A DNA stretch of 64,000 nucleotides, from contig JAPPLM010000028.1 of assembly GCA_028874195.1 (NCBI GenBank), positions 1-64,000 on the forward strand, written 5' to 3'. The notes under the pieces are model-generated. The model saw nothing but the letters and a program-made list of their open reading frames with translations, was not told the origin of the DNA and made no database searches. Positions within the stretch are counted from its first letter, which is position 1, and each line of letters opens with the position of its first letter. This document shows positions 51,921-60,668 of this stretch, in pieces. The translations under genes and the position numbers were made by a program. The stretch is from Chloroflexota bacterium. GTDB lineage: Bacteria; Chloroflexota; UBA11872; VXOZ01.

Positions 51921-53327
51921 TCACGTTGAGAGCGTTGTCAAGGCGTGCGTAACGGCCTTGTCTTGTTCAGGCAAGACAGTGCGCGGATCTAGTACGACTG
52001 CATTTTCTTCGATGCGTACGACAAGGGGCGGACTGGACGTACGCAGTTGCTTGGCAAGCCGGTCCGATGACCGCGCGGCTGATGAGAACCGTAGCACCCA
52101 CGTTGGCAGAGTCTCTCCAGGGAGCGCCCCGCCGCCAATTGCCGACTCACCGGATACGACGTCAGTCCTCAGCAGGTGACCGTGCGCAGTAGTGATTGCG
52201 CGTTGCCAAGCGCGCGCTCGCCGCTTCAGCCGTTCCGGTCGCGCAGCGATCATTTGCCAGACCGGCACGTGGGAGAGCGCTTCTTGTTTGCGATAGTGAG
52301 CCAGCGTCGCCTCCAGACCGGCAACGGTCGCTTTGTCGAGTCGCAGGGCACGCGCGAGCGGATGCCGCTTCATGCCGTCAATGAGGTTGCTTTGGCCTAC
52401 AATCAATCCTGCCTGCGGGCCGCCGAGCAGCTTGTCTCCGGAGAAACTCACCACGGCACAGCCGGCGGCAATCGTCTCTTGCACCGTTGGCTCCTGATGG
52501 AGGCCAAAAGCCGCTGTGTCTAGCAGTGAGCCGCTGCCGAGGTCGTAGATGACGGGAATGCCGTGTTGCCGGGCCTCTGCGACGAGCGCGGTCAAGTCCG
52601 GCTCGTGGGTAAAGCCGACAACCCTGAAATTACTCGAATGTACGCGTAAGACGGCGGCGGTCGCCGGCGTGATCGCTTGGATGAAGTCTTCTACGTACGT
52701 GCGGTTGGTTGTGCCGACTTCCACCAGGCGCGCGCCGCTTTGGGCGAGGACATCGGGAATGCGAAAGCCGCCGCCGATTTCGACGGCTTCGCCACGAGAG
52801 ATAATGACCTCTTTGCCGGCGGCAATGGCGCTCAGCGCGAGGAAGATTGCGGCGGCGTTGTTATTGACCGCCAGCGCGTCTTGGGCGCCGCTCAAGGCCG
52901 TTAGCACGTTAACGAGATGCGTATATCGGGAACCCCGCGCGCCGGCAGCGAGATCGAACTCCAGATTGCTATAGCCGGCGCTGACTGACTCCATTGCCTG
53001 GATCGCGGCCTGGCTCAAGGGAGCGCGCCCCAGATTCGTGTGCAGGATTACACCGGTGGCATTGATCACGGGGCGGAGAGAGGGAAGAAAGCGGCGCACA
53101 GCAGCGCTTTGCATGCTCTGGGCAAGCTCGTCGAGCGAGGGCGCATCTTTGCCCGTGGTGATCTCTGCGCGGGCCGCAGCCAGCACATCTCGCGCCAATT
53201 CGACCTGCATGTGGTGGGGAAGGTCGAGATTCAGGGACTGAACTGCCGGCGCAAGGAGCAAGCGGTCTACACTGGGTAGCTGGCGGAGGCTATCCCTACG
53301 CGCCGTACTTGGCGAGCTTTTGCGCAT
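51921..53327 (-). CDS. selA: L-seryl-tRNA(Sec) selenium transferase
   Basis: PLP enzyme that converts Ser-tRNA(Sec) to Sec-tRNA(Sec). I start at ATG 53327, giving 468 residues, the normal SelA length. The N-terminus SLRQLPSVDRLL is characteristic. PLP motifs are GVILHTNLGRAPLS and SFSGDKLLGGPQAG with the Schiff-base lysine. The open frame extends 186 bases further into the apgM gene without a good start. With ATG 53327 the gene overlaps the apgM end by 32 bases. Its presence implies that selenoproteins are made somewhere in this genome; I recognise none in the window. Confidence 0.94.
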   Translation of the reverse strand: MRKSSPSTARRDSLRQLPSVDRLLLAPAVQSLNLDLPHHMQVELARDVLAAARAEITTGKDAPSLDELAQSMQSAAVRRFLPSLRPVINATGVILHTNLGRAPLSQAAIQAMESVSAGYSNLEFDLAAGARGSRYTHLVNVLTALSGAQDALAVNNNAAAIFLALSAIAAGKEVIISRGEAVEIGGGFRIPDVLAQSGARLVEVGTTNRTYVEDFIQAITPATAAVLRVHSSNFRVVGFTHEPDLTALVAEARQHGIPVIYDLGSGSLLDTAAFGLHQEPTVQETIAAGCAVVSFSGDKLLGGPQAGLIVGQSNLIDGMKRHPLARALRLDKATVAGLEATLAHYRKQEALSHVPVWQMIAARPERLKRRARAWQRAITTAHGHLLRTDVVSGESAIGGGALPGETLPTWVLRFSSAARSSDRLAKQLRTSSPPLVVRIEENAVVLDPRTVLPEQDKAVTHALTTLST

Positions 53328-54501
53328 GGCCCATAGACAGAAGCATCGCATCTTGCGCGGGGAAGCGACCCAGGCTGCCCCGGACAAGCGCGCGTTCCGT
53401 AAACTCCGAGATTTCGTCGCTGATGCACGTTGTACTGTAGAGAGCGAATGGCACAGGATGCCAAGAGTGTCCACTGAGAGCCGAGGGGGAGGAGTGGTCT
53501 CCTGTGATAACAAAGACTTCCGGTTGCAGGCGGAGCAAGGCAGGGATCAGGCTGTCGATCTCCTCCAGCACCTGCACCTTGCGGTTGAAGTCACCGTCTT
53601 CGCCTGCGGTATCGGTGGCTTTGACATGAAAGTAGAAGAAGTCGTGCTCTTCCCAGTTTTGCTGCAGGGTTTCAAACTCGTCCCAAATGGTGTCTCCGGT
53701 CTCGATCACCTCCATGCCGACAAGCTTTGCAAGGCCGCGGTACATAGGGTAGCTAGCGATCGCAGCCGGGGAAAGCTTATAGATTTGCGGCAGCGTAGGA
53801 ATATCAGGCAGGCTTGCCGCGCCGCGCAGCAGGAGCGCATTGGCGGGTTCTTGTCCTTGTAGCACCGAAGAGGCTTCGGCGAGGAAGCCGTTCATTATCT
53901 GCGCCATAGGAACTGCGTCCTCTTGCGTCGGCTTGGCGGAGAGAGGGGGTACGCCAGTGCGCTGTGGATCCGTATCCGTCACGAAATCAGAGAGACCCTC
54001 GCCGCGGAATACCACCAAGGCGCGATGCCCAGACTCGGTCTCGACGAAGATTTCAACTTCAGGCAAATGGATGTGCCGCAGAAGCGCGCAGAGTTCGCGG
54101 TTTATCTCGGTAGCGAGCCGGCCGGCGCGACGGTCGGTGATATTGCCGCTCCCGTCAACGGTGGCAAAGTTCGCGCGAAAGCATACGTCGTTGGGACTGA
54201 TCGGAAAGTCGATCCCAAGCGCGGAGAGTATGCCTCTCCCTATGTCAAACTTAATCGGGTCGTAGCCAAAGAGCGCCAAGTGCGATGGGCCGCTGCCCGG
54301 CGTAATACCTGGCGCGATAGGGTCGGTAACGCCGCAAATCGAGAGTCCCGCAAAGCGATCCAGATTGGGAATGCGCGCAGTTTCAAGCTCAGACTGGCCG
54401 ACTTCCGGGTGGGGCATGCCCCCGAGACCGTCTAAAACGAGAAAGAGAATCTTGGATGGCGTCTGCTCTGACAGGTCTTGAATGAGGTCAAGGGATACCA
54501 C
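53296..54501 (-). CDS. apgM: 2,3-bisphosphoglycerate-independent phosphoglycerate mutase, archaeal type
   Basis: 401-residue enzyme of glycolysis that interconverts 3- and 2-phosphoglycerate, in the ApgM class of the alkaline-phosphatase superfamily. ILFLVLDGLGGMPHPE holds the first metal aspartate, and PGSGPSHLALFGYDP the phosphoserine region. HVKATDTAGEDGD and ITGDHSSPSALSGHSWHPVP form the metal site. ApgM is common in archaea and in Chloroflexota-like bacteria. It overlaps selA at its 3' end and probably forms an operon with it. Confidence 0.94.
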   Translation of the reverse strand: MVSLDLIQDLSEQTPSKILFLVLDGLGGMPHPEVGQSELETARIPNLDRFAGLSICGVTDPIAPGITPGSGPSHLALFGYDPIKFDIGRGILSALGIDFPISPNDVCFRANFATVDGSGNITDRRAGRLATEINRELCALLRHIHLPEVEIFVETESGHRALVVFRGEGLSDFVTDTDPQRTGVPPLSAKPTQEDAVPMAQIMNGFLAEASSVLQGQEPANALLLRGAASLPDIPTLPQIYKLSPAAIASYPMYRGLAKLVGMEVIETGDTIWDEFETLQQNWEEHDFFYFHVKATDTAGEDGDFNRKVQVLEEIDSLIPALLRLQPEVFVITGDHSSPSALSGHSWHPVPFALYSTTCISDEISEFTERALVRGSLGRFPAQDAMLLSMGHAQKLAKYGA

Positions 54502-54843
54502 CGGTTCTTCCTACCTACCGTGCTGCGATGCTTCAACGGTCATGCTATCAGGTAGGGACAGCGCTGTCTACGATGGTTTCTGCTTGCCTTGAAAGTGCGG
54601 ATACAGACGCGCTGTGGGACGTGCCAGCGAGGCTCATTTCGCGTCTTCGGCAGCGGTCGCAGTGAGAGCATCGGCTGAATTCGCTGGGCGCCATTACTTC
54701 TGCTCTGAACCGGCGGTGACAGAACGCCTCCCAGCGCCAACTGAAAGCGCGGGGAGACGTGATTGTTACAGGTCAAGTGCTTCGGGTTCTTACAATAGAA
54801 AACGGCACTCACCCAGGCGGGCCACGAATGAGGTGAGTCTATG
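54502..54843. other. 340-base gap between apgM and the peroxiredoxin gene
   Basis: The gap must hold the apgM-selA promoter on the minus strand. Several GC-rich inverted fragments are visible around 54700-54740, but no clear terminator and no gene. Confidence 0.4.
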
Positions 54844-55317
54844 TTAGCTGGAGCACTGCTGCAGCGCGGCGAAATTGCTTTCCTCATCGCGTGGATCAAG
54901 CGGCTCGTTGACTGTTTTGCCTTGGATGACGCCGTCCTTATCGATGATGAACGTGCCGCGGGTGGCAACGCCCAACGGATCGAAGAAGACACCGTACTGC
55001 TGGGCAACGGCGCCGTGAGGCCAGAAATCGGCAAGGAATGTGGCGGGAAAGCTGTTTGCCTCTTTGTACTGCTTGAGCGTCCACTTTGTATCTGTAGACA
55101 CGCCAATGACCGCCGCGTCACTGGCGTCGTAACGACTCGCGTTCGCAGTCAAGCCGCGAAACTCGCCGTCGCAAATGCTGCTGAACGCGCCGACGTAGAA
55201 GACGAGCACTACATTCTGCTTGCCGCGGTAATCGGACAAGCTGACTTTGTCGCCTTCCTGGTTTTCCAAGGTAAAGTCCGGCGCTTCTTGGCCTACTTCC
55301 GTTCCAACCGTTGCCAT
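54844..55317 (-). CDS. Peroxiredoxin (AhpC/TSA family, AhpE/BCP-like)
   Basis: 157-residue thiol peroxidase. DFTLENQEGDKVSLSDYRGK opens the thioredoxin-like fold and the peroxidatic cysteine is in FYVGAFSSICDGEF. The family PxxxTxxC motif is changed: the proline is valine and the threonine is serine. A second cysteine lies three residues from the C-terminus (LQQCSS) and could act as resolving residue. I start at ATG 55317 because GAGGAGG lies 8 bases upstream; the frame is open 114 bases further. The active cysteine is encoded by TGC, not by a selenocysteine TGA. Confidence 0.9.
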   Translation of the reverse strand: MATVGTEVGQEAPDFTLENQEGDKVSLSDYRGKQNVVLVFYVGAFSSICDGEFRGLTANASRYDASDAAVIGVSTDTKWTLKQYKEANSFPATFLADFWPHGAVAQQYGVFFDPLGVATRGTFIIDKDGVIQGKTVNEPLDPRDEESNFAALQQCSS

Positions 55318-55497
55318 GAATATAGCCTCCTCGGTGTGTGACCGTGTAATCTCGCGTTCAATAGTCCATCTTAGAACGAAAGGCGGTTTGTGACAACCGG
55401 ATCGTACACACTCGAGGAGATTCAGCCTCACGCGAGGGTGTTGCCACGTCTTGGAACCTGGATGAAGCGGAGAACCTTCAGACTGTTTTTGGCGAGA

Positions 55498-57729
55498 CTA
55501 GCCGGAAAAGTCGACGAAAACAGGACTAGACCACGCCATCTCCATGTCGGTCTGAATGACGCGCACCCAGTACGCATTGACGCCCGGCTCGGGTGTCGAA
55601 TCGATGAACGTGAACGTGCTGCTCATTGGCCCAGCTTCCTGAGGTGCGTGGGAAACTGTGACCTTGCGGTCGAGTGGACCGATAGTAAACTCTTTACAGC
55701 CAGTGGCTAGGTCACGTACCGGGATGCGAGCGGCGAGAGACTCCGCGGGAGCGTGTGCCAGCAATTGCGGCCCGGAAGCGCCGTATGCGCCGAAACTCGG
55801 GCGGCTGATGAGCGACGTATTGATGGCAAGGTCGAGGGTGGCGTTCTCGCTATCGTCGAGGGTCAGCACAATCCCGCTGCGGTAGCCACACGTAACAGAG
55901 TGCCATTTCAGACTGTGGTCCGTGACAGCCAAGAGATGGGAGCGGGGACTATCGAAGCGGATCGTGTCCGCCGCCTTCAGCGTGCCGTCCGTGAGGGCTG
56001 CCGTGCCGTTCCACACAACGCCGGAGTAGCTCGACTTGCGGCTCGCTCCTTGCCAAAGGATACGCACGCGCTGCGGGTCAGAAAGAGACTCTATTGGGTG
56101 ATCGTAGATTTTCTCCAGGCCGCGATAAAGCTCTAGGCTTTCGAGCGGGGCCGTGCCGGTAACGGAAACCTTAATGCTTGGCGGTGCAGACGTGGTATAC
56201 GCCGCGCCCAACGGATAGCCGTCCGCGTCGACATGCAGGATTATCCTGGCGCCGGTGGTCGCATAACAGCGGCGCGCCTGCAGCGCCTCGTAGAAGGCTT
56301 CCAGCGTGAGGTTAGCGGCGTAGATGCCGGTGAGCCCGGCTTGGGCATAGCGTCGCGGCTGGAAGCCGGGTGCGTCTATGCCGGGTCTGCCGGTGTGGCT
56401 GTCGCTGCCGCCGACGAAGCCAACGGTGTAGCGGTTGTGCAGTGCTTCTTCAAGAAACCACTCGAACGTGCCGTGGGTCGAAGTGATTTCGATAGCGGGT
56501 TCAAGGGACGGTTCATGGTAGGACAAGTCCGCGTGCGCACCGCCGACGTGGGGCGTAATGAGCACGTCGCTGTGGCGATAGGCCGCGTAAAGGTCACGCA
56601 CGTGGGTGAGATCGGTAGCGATGTCCGATTTGTCGGCAACCTGCGCGTGGCTGTTGCGCCGAATTGGCTGATTGTGGCGGCGAAAGTAGACGTTGTGGTG
56701 TCCGCCGCGCGCCGTTTCCGGCGACCACTCGAATCCCGGCAAGGGGACGAAGCGTCCGGGTGCGGAAAAGGCGGCCTCAGCCTCTTGCTGCAAGCGCCAG
56801 TCTTCCGCGGAAACCATGTGGTCGTTGCGTTGGTAGCCGACAAAGTCCAGAGCGGCGACGTCGCGGGCAAAGCGAAAGAAACCGGGTATCTTCTCTGCCA
56901 AGGCGACTTGGCCGCCGTGAGGATCGGCCCAGTAGAGATTGTATTTGGGCGTACCCGCCGTGGCACGTAGAGGATTGCTGCGCGCAGAGAGTCCGCGCTG
57001 AGCGTCCTCTATATGAATCATATGCGTGCCTGTGCTCAGTGCGACACACCCTTCCACGGCCTTGACGCCGTGGTCGCTGCGTTGGAAAGTCAGCGTTGGA
57101 CCAACCTCCGGCATCCGCACGCCATGTGCGCTGCATGTGACTGAGCCCTCGTAATCATCTGAAGGGTTTCCCCACCTATCTTCGGCACGGATGAGGAGGC
57201 GAAACGGTTTACCCACGGCCACCGTTGACGGCACGACGGCCACAAGCTTCTCGGCTTTCCCGCCCACTATGGTCAGGTACGGCGAGTGGGGCAATGTGGT
57301 GAAATAGCCGTCGCCCTTGGCATCGACGGCTACCCAGAAGTACCGCTTTGCCTCGAGGAAGGTCTGAGCGCGTGACCCCGGGCCGCCTCCATCCTGATTA
57401 CCATAGGTCACCACGACCGTCTCTCGGGGCCTCAGGGCGCGTCCGCGTACACGCAGACGAACTGACTTGATTTCTTCCACCAACACGTCAAGGAACACGC
57501 CGGGAGGGCCGTCCACGGTCATGTATTCAGCCTGGGAAGGGTCAGTCAACTGCGGCATACCCCAGTCCGTATCCGATTCCGTGAAGATTCTGATTGCGCC
57601 TCCCACAGCGACACCGCTGGCGCCGACCGTGTATGCGAGCCGCCACGTACCATAGGCCCCGGCAATTGCACGGCCGGCCGGACTGAGAGATGCGGTTCCG
57701 AACTGCTCCTGCGCTTCAACACCGGACAT
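55498..57729 (-). CDS. DUF3604 protein with a degenerate PHP-like site
   Basis: 743 residues from ATG 57729 (AGGAGCG upstream at a long spacing); the frame opens at 57894. A beta-rich N-terminal part (residues 30-310) is followed by a PHP-like region. DUF3604 proteins usually read GDLHGHT at the first metal motif; here it is YWADPHGGQ, so a key histidine is missing. Later motifs fit the family: FVGYQRNDHM, GFEWSPETARGGHHNVYF, TPHVGGAHADLSYH and GGSDSHTGRPG. The C-terminal part is again beta-rich. No signal peptide is seen. Hydrolysis of a phospho- or sulfo-sugar has been suggested for relatives, but the function is not known. Confidence 0.78.
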   Translation of the reverse strand: MSGVEAQEQFGTASLSPAGRAIAGAYGTWRLAYTVGASGVAVGGAIRIFTESDTDWGMPQLTDPSQAEYMTVDGPPGVFLDVLVEEIKSVRLRVRGRALRPRETVVVTYGNQDGGGPGSRAQTFLEAKRYFWVAVDAKGDGYFTTLPHSPYLTIVGGKAEKLVAVVPSTVAVGKPFRLLIRAEDRWGNPSDDYEGSVTCSAHGVRMPEVGPTLTFQRSDHGVKAVEGCVALSTGTHMIHIEDAQRGLSARSNPLRATAGTPKYNLYWADPHGGQVALAEKIPGFFRFARDVAALDFVGYQRNDHMVSAEDWRLQQEAEAAFSAPGRFVPLPGFEWSPETARGGHHNVYFRRHNQPIRRNSHAQVADKSDIATDLTHVRDLYAAYRHSDVLITPHVGGAHADLSYHEPSLEPAIEITSTHGTFEWFLEEALHNRYTVGFVGGSDSHTGRPGIDAPGFQPRRYAQAGLTGIYAANLTLEAFYEALQARRCYATTGARIILHVDADGYPLGAAYTTSAPPSIKVSVTGTAPLESLELYRGLEKIYDHPIESLSDPQRVRILWQGASRKSSYSGVVWNGTAALTDGTLKAADTIRFDSPRSHLLAVTDHSLKWHSVTCGYRSGIVLTLDDSENATLDLAINTSLISRPSFGAYGASGPQLLAHAPAESLAARIPVRDLATGCKEFTIGPLDRKVTVSHAPQEAGPMSSTFTFIDSTPEPGVNAYWVRVIQTDMEMAWSSPVFVDFSG

Positions 57730-58253
57730 TGCCGTACGCTCGCTCCTATTTCTGCTCAGGTCTGCATGGGAGATGGTTGCTCTGGTTGAATCGCCAGTTG
57801 ATCTCAGAGCGGAAAACCTATCGTCGGTCGTAGTGTACAACGGATCACACACCGGTGTCAGAGGAGTCGCAAGCCGCTGAGCGTGAGGATTCATGTCCTG
57901 GTCGCATGGAGCGGCAACACAGGCTAAGAAAGGTGTTTTCTTGAAACCTTGCGGTATCTCTAGCGGCTTGCGCCGCGGTTTTGTAGTCTGCGCTACTGCA
58001 AAAAGGCTGCGCGACCGTTTATTGTGCTTAATAAGGGTGTGGAAGAAGAATGTGGCGCCGTCGTGGCCGTGCGCTTAGTCCCGTCACATGCTGTTGCGCC
58101 AGGCCTCATAGTTGGATACGGAGGCTGAGCGGGATGGCGTCATTTGAAGAATCGGTAGGTGTTGGCTAGACTGAGAATTAGGCGGAGCAACAGCACATAC
58201 AGGTGTCACGAGGCTGTTGTGAGCGTTGCAGGGCAGTCATGAAGGGAGCCGGT
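57730..58253. other. 520-base divergent intergenic region
   Basis: It lies between the DUF3604 gene and the glycosidase-like gene, which point away from each other, so both promoters should be here. GAGAATTAGGCG (58173-58184) also occurs at 22051-22062. No RNA gene or further ORF is convincing. Confidence 0.4.
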
Positions 58254-60305
58254 ATGGCCCGTGAGATGCCGTGGTACGATCAGTTCATTCGCTTTGGACA
58301 GGTGGTGCTCCATGAAGCTGATCCACCACACGTAGATATCGATTGGTGGCAAGAGCGGTGGCGTGAGAATGGGTTTGGCGGTGTCGCACTGAGTGCGGGT
58401 GGCGTTCTCGCCTTCTATCCCACGGAGGTACCGTTTCATCGCCGCAGCCGCTGGCTCGGCGAACGGGATGTCTTTGGGGAAATGGTGGAGGCGGCAAAGA
58501 AGCAAGACCTTGTCGTGCTTGCGCGCATTGACCCCAGCCTGGGCCACGAGGACCTCTATTATGCCCATGCCGACTGGTTCATGGTGGACCACAGTGGCAG
58601 TCCCCGTAGTGATAACGGTCTCTATTACACCTGCATTAACTCGCCGTATTATCGGGAATACTTGCCTGCGATAGTCCGCGAGATTGCTGAAAAATATCCT
58701 GTGGATGGCTTCCTCGGTCACAACTGGCAAGGCCATCGGGAGATCTGCTATTGCACCTCCTGCGAGAAGCGCTATGCGCGGGAAGCGGAGATGCGGCTTC
58801 CTCCTCCGATAAGTGCGTCAGCGAATGCTGAAGAGGAACGGGCGCACAGGAGTTGGCAACGCTGGCGCCGAGAAGTGGATGAAGAACTATGGAGCTTCTT
58901 GGATCGGGTGACGAAGGAAGCGCGGGCCAATACCTTGTGGGTTGGTGATACGACACAGGGGCGAGTGGCCTCGCTCGCTGAGTTCGTGGTCGGCCAGCAT
59001 GAGGGCGGTCATGGGGGCAATCCGCTTTGGACTGCGGGGTTGGTCAGCCGCAAAACGAGGGGTGTTGCCGGCGGAGGCAAAGCGGCCTACGTTACGATCA
59101 ATGCGGGTAGTGGTGCTGCAGGGGCAATTCCCCCGGCAACGACCCCGGTTACGTTAGCGGAAATCCTGGCGCATGGCGCTTGGCCGTGGACCAGCATTGC
59201 GGCGGTGCCGCGTGACCGGAGAGTCTTCAAGGAAATGGCTCCGGTCCTTGCCTGGCAGAGTCAGCAGCAACAGCTCCTCGGGGGGCGCGTGCCGGGCGCT
59301 ACGGTGGGAGTTGTCTATGCCGACAGTGACGATGCCAATGCAATCAGCGGCTTCAATAGTCACGTAATGGGCGCATGCTTGGCCTTGCTGCGGGCGCGCA
59401 TCCCCTTTGACCTCGTGGAGTTGGAACGCATTCAAGCCGGAGCACTGCAGGACTATCAAGTAATCGTGTTGCCGAACATCAGTGAGCTCTCAGACGGCCA
59501 TTGTCAGCAGATTCGGAGCGCCGTCAGCAGCGGCCGCAGCCTCGTGGCAACGTTCGAAACCTCGCGACGAGACACGTCTGGAGAATATCGCACCGACTTT
59601 GGGCTGGGGGACGTATTCGGCGTTTCTGCCACCGGGAACGCGCCACTCGGAAGCCTGGAAAACGCCCAGTATCAAATTGGCGGCGATCATCCGATCGTCC
59701 AGCCCTTCGCTGATACAATCGTCTTGCCGGCGGCCGCGCGGCTGAGCCTGGTGCAACCGTTGACGAGGACAGATACTCCCTTGGTCCTGGTACCACCCGC
59801 ACCCGCTGAACCGGCCGAATTTGCTTTATCAGAGCTTCCCGCGATATCCCGGCCGGTCATTTTCGCGCGCGAACAGGAGCAGAGCCGCATAGTTTACTTC
59901 CCTGGGGACATAGACCACGCCATTTGGCAGCAGAACGAGATAGATCTCGCCGGTCTGCTTGCAAGTGCGGTGCGTTGGGCCCATGGCAGTGAATTGCCGG
60001 TAACCGTGGAAGGGCCGGGCCTCGTAGACATTGGCGTGCATATCTTTGGCAATATGCTCCAGGTCCACTTGGTAAACTTGACCAGCGCGGACGCGTGGCG
60101 GGGTACAGTCGATGAAGTGGTGACTGTGGGCGCCCAGGAACTGCGGGTCGTGTTGCAGCCCGGCAATGCCGTGCAAGAGGCGCAGCTCCTGGTAAGTGGC
60201 GCCAGCGCCGAATACAGCGTGAGCGACAACGTGCTGAAAGTGACAGTGCCCCAACTTGGCACCCACGAGCTTGTGACTGTCCGTTTTGTGGCGGAAGCCG
60301 GTTAG
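58254..60305 (+). CDS. GHL6-like putative glycosidase with a beta-galactosidase-type accessory domain
   Basis: 683 residues from ATG 58254, with AAGGGAG 5 bases upstream. The N-terminal 260 residues are a TIM-barrel of the hypothetical glycosyl hydrolase 6 type. They contain the repeated aromatic patches, NSPYYREYLPAIVREIAEKY and the cysteine knot CYCTSCEKRYAREA that marks this family. A class I amidotransferase-like domain, as in beta-galactosidase trimerisation regions (GVVYADSDDANAISGF, QVIVLPNISELSDGH), follows from about 360. The C-terminus is beta-rich. No signal peptide is present, so it acts inside the cell, probably on an imported oligosaccharide. Confidence 0.78.
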   Translation: MAREMPWYDQFIRFGQVVLHEADPPHVDIDWWQERWRENGFGGVALSAGGVLAFYPTEVPFHRRSRWLGERDVFGEMVEAAKKQDLVVLARIDPSLGHEDLYYAHADWFMVDHSGSPRSDNGLYYTCINSPYYREYLPAIVREIAEKYPVDGFLGHNWQGHREICYCTSCEKRYAREAEMRLPPPISASANAEEERAHRSWQRWRREVDEELWSFLDRVTKEARANTLWVGDTTQGRVASLAEFVVGQHEGGHGGNPLWTAGLVSRKTRGVAGGGKAAYVTINAGSGAAGAIPPATTPVTLAEILAHGAWPWTSIAAVPRDRRVFKEMAPVLAWQSQQQQLLGGRVPGATVGVVYADSDDANAISGFNSHVMGACLALLRARIPFDLVELERIQAGALQDYQVIVLPNISELSDGHCQQIRSAVSSGRSLVATFETSRRDTSGEYRTDFGLGDVFGVSATGNAPLGSLENAQYQIGGDHPIVQPFADTIVLPAAARLSLVQPLTRTDTPLVLVPPAPAEPAEFALSELPAISRPVIFAREQEQSRIVYFPGDIDHAIWQQNEIDLAGLLASAVRWAHGSELPVTVEGPGLVDIGVHIFGNMLQVHLVNLTSADAWRGTVDEVVTVGAQELRVVLQPGNAVQEAQLLVSGASAEYSVSDNVLKVTVPQLGTHELVTVRFVAEAG

Positions 60306-60668
60306 CCGGCTTAGAACCTGTTTCCAATTTTCTTGTCTGGGCGCGTAACGTTCGCCCTGAGCTTGTCGAAGGGTGAATGGGACCGTGAAAAGTTGGCGAA
60401 TCGCCGTTCGTACTTCGACAGGGGCTTCGCGCAGCCTGCTTCGCGCAGCCCTCAGCACGAACGGCTTTCATCGGCTATGCAGACTTCATCTCGAAAGAAC
60501 GTAAACAGGCTCTTAGAACCGATAAGCGGCTGATAATCATGCTTGCGTGAAGAGACCCGCGTATCGCTCAGGTAGGGGAGGGACGCGGCCATCGGCTCCT
60601 CAGACATCGACTCCCCAGGCGGAGGGGATGGCACTCGGCAGGAACAGGGTCAGCACTCGTCTCACGTT
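60306..60668. other. Repeat-filled gap before trkH
   Basis: It contains two members of the TTCG...CGAA palindrome family (60349-60465) and little else. The promoter for the potassium-uptake genes should be here, but I cannot point to it. Confidence 0.5.
60349..60465. repeat. Two adjacent TTCG/CGAA-type palindromes
   Basis: CGTTCGCCCTGAG...AAGGGTGAATGG (60349-60380) and GCCGTTCGT...ACGAACGGC (60403-60465) are related to 7749-7811 and 10103-10137. The second has 9-bp outer arms around a GCGCAG-rich inner repeat. Confidence 0.75.

Noticed and set aside
54844-55317. Selenocysteine form of the peroxiredoxin near selA
   Set aside because: The active-site cysteine codon is TGC and no in-frame TGA or SECIS-like hairpin is present.
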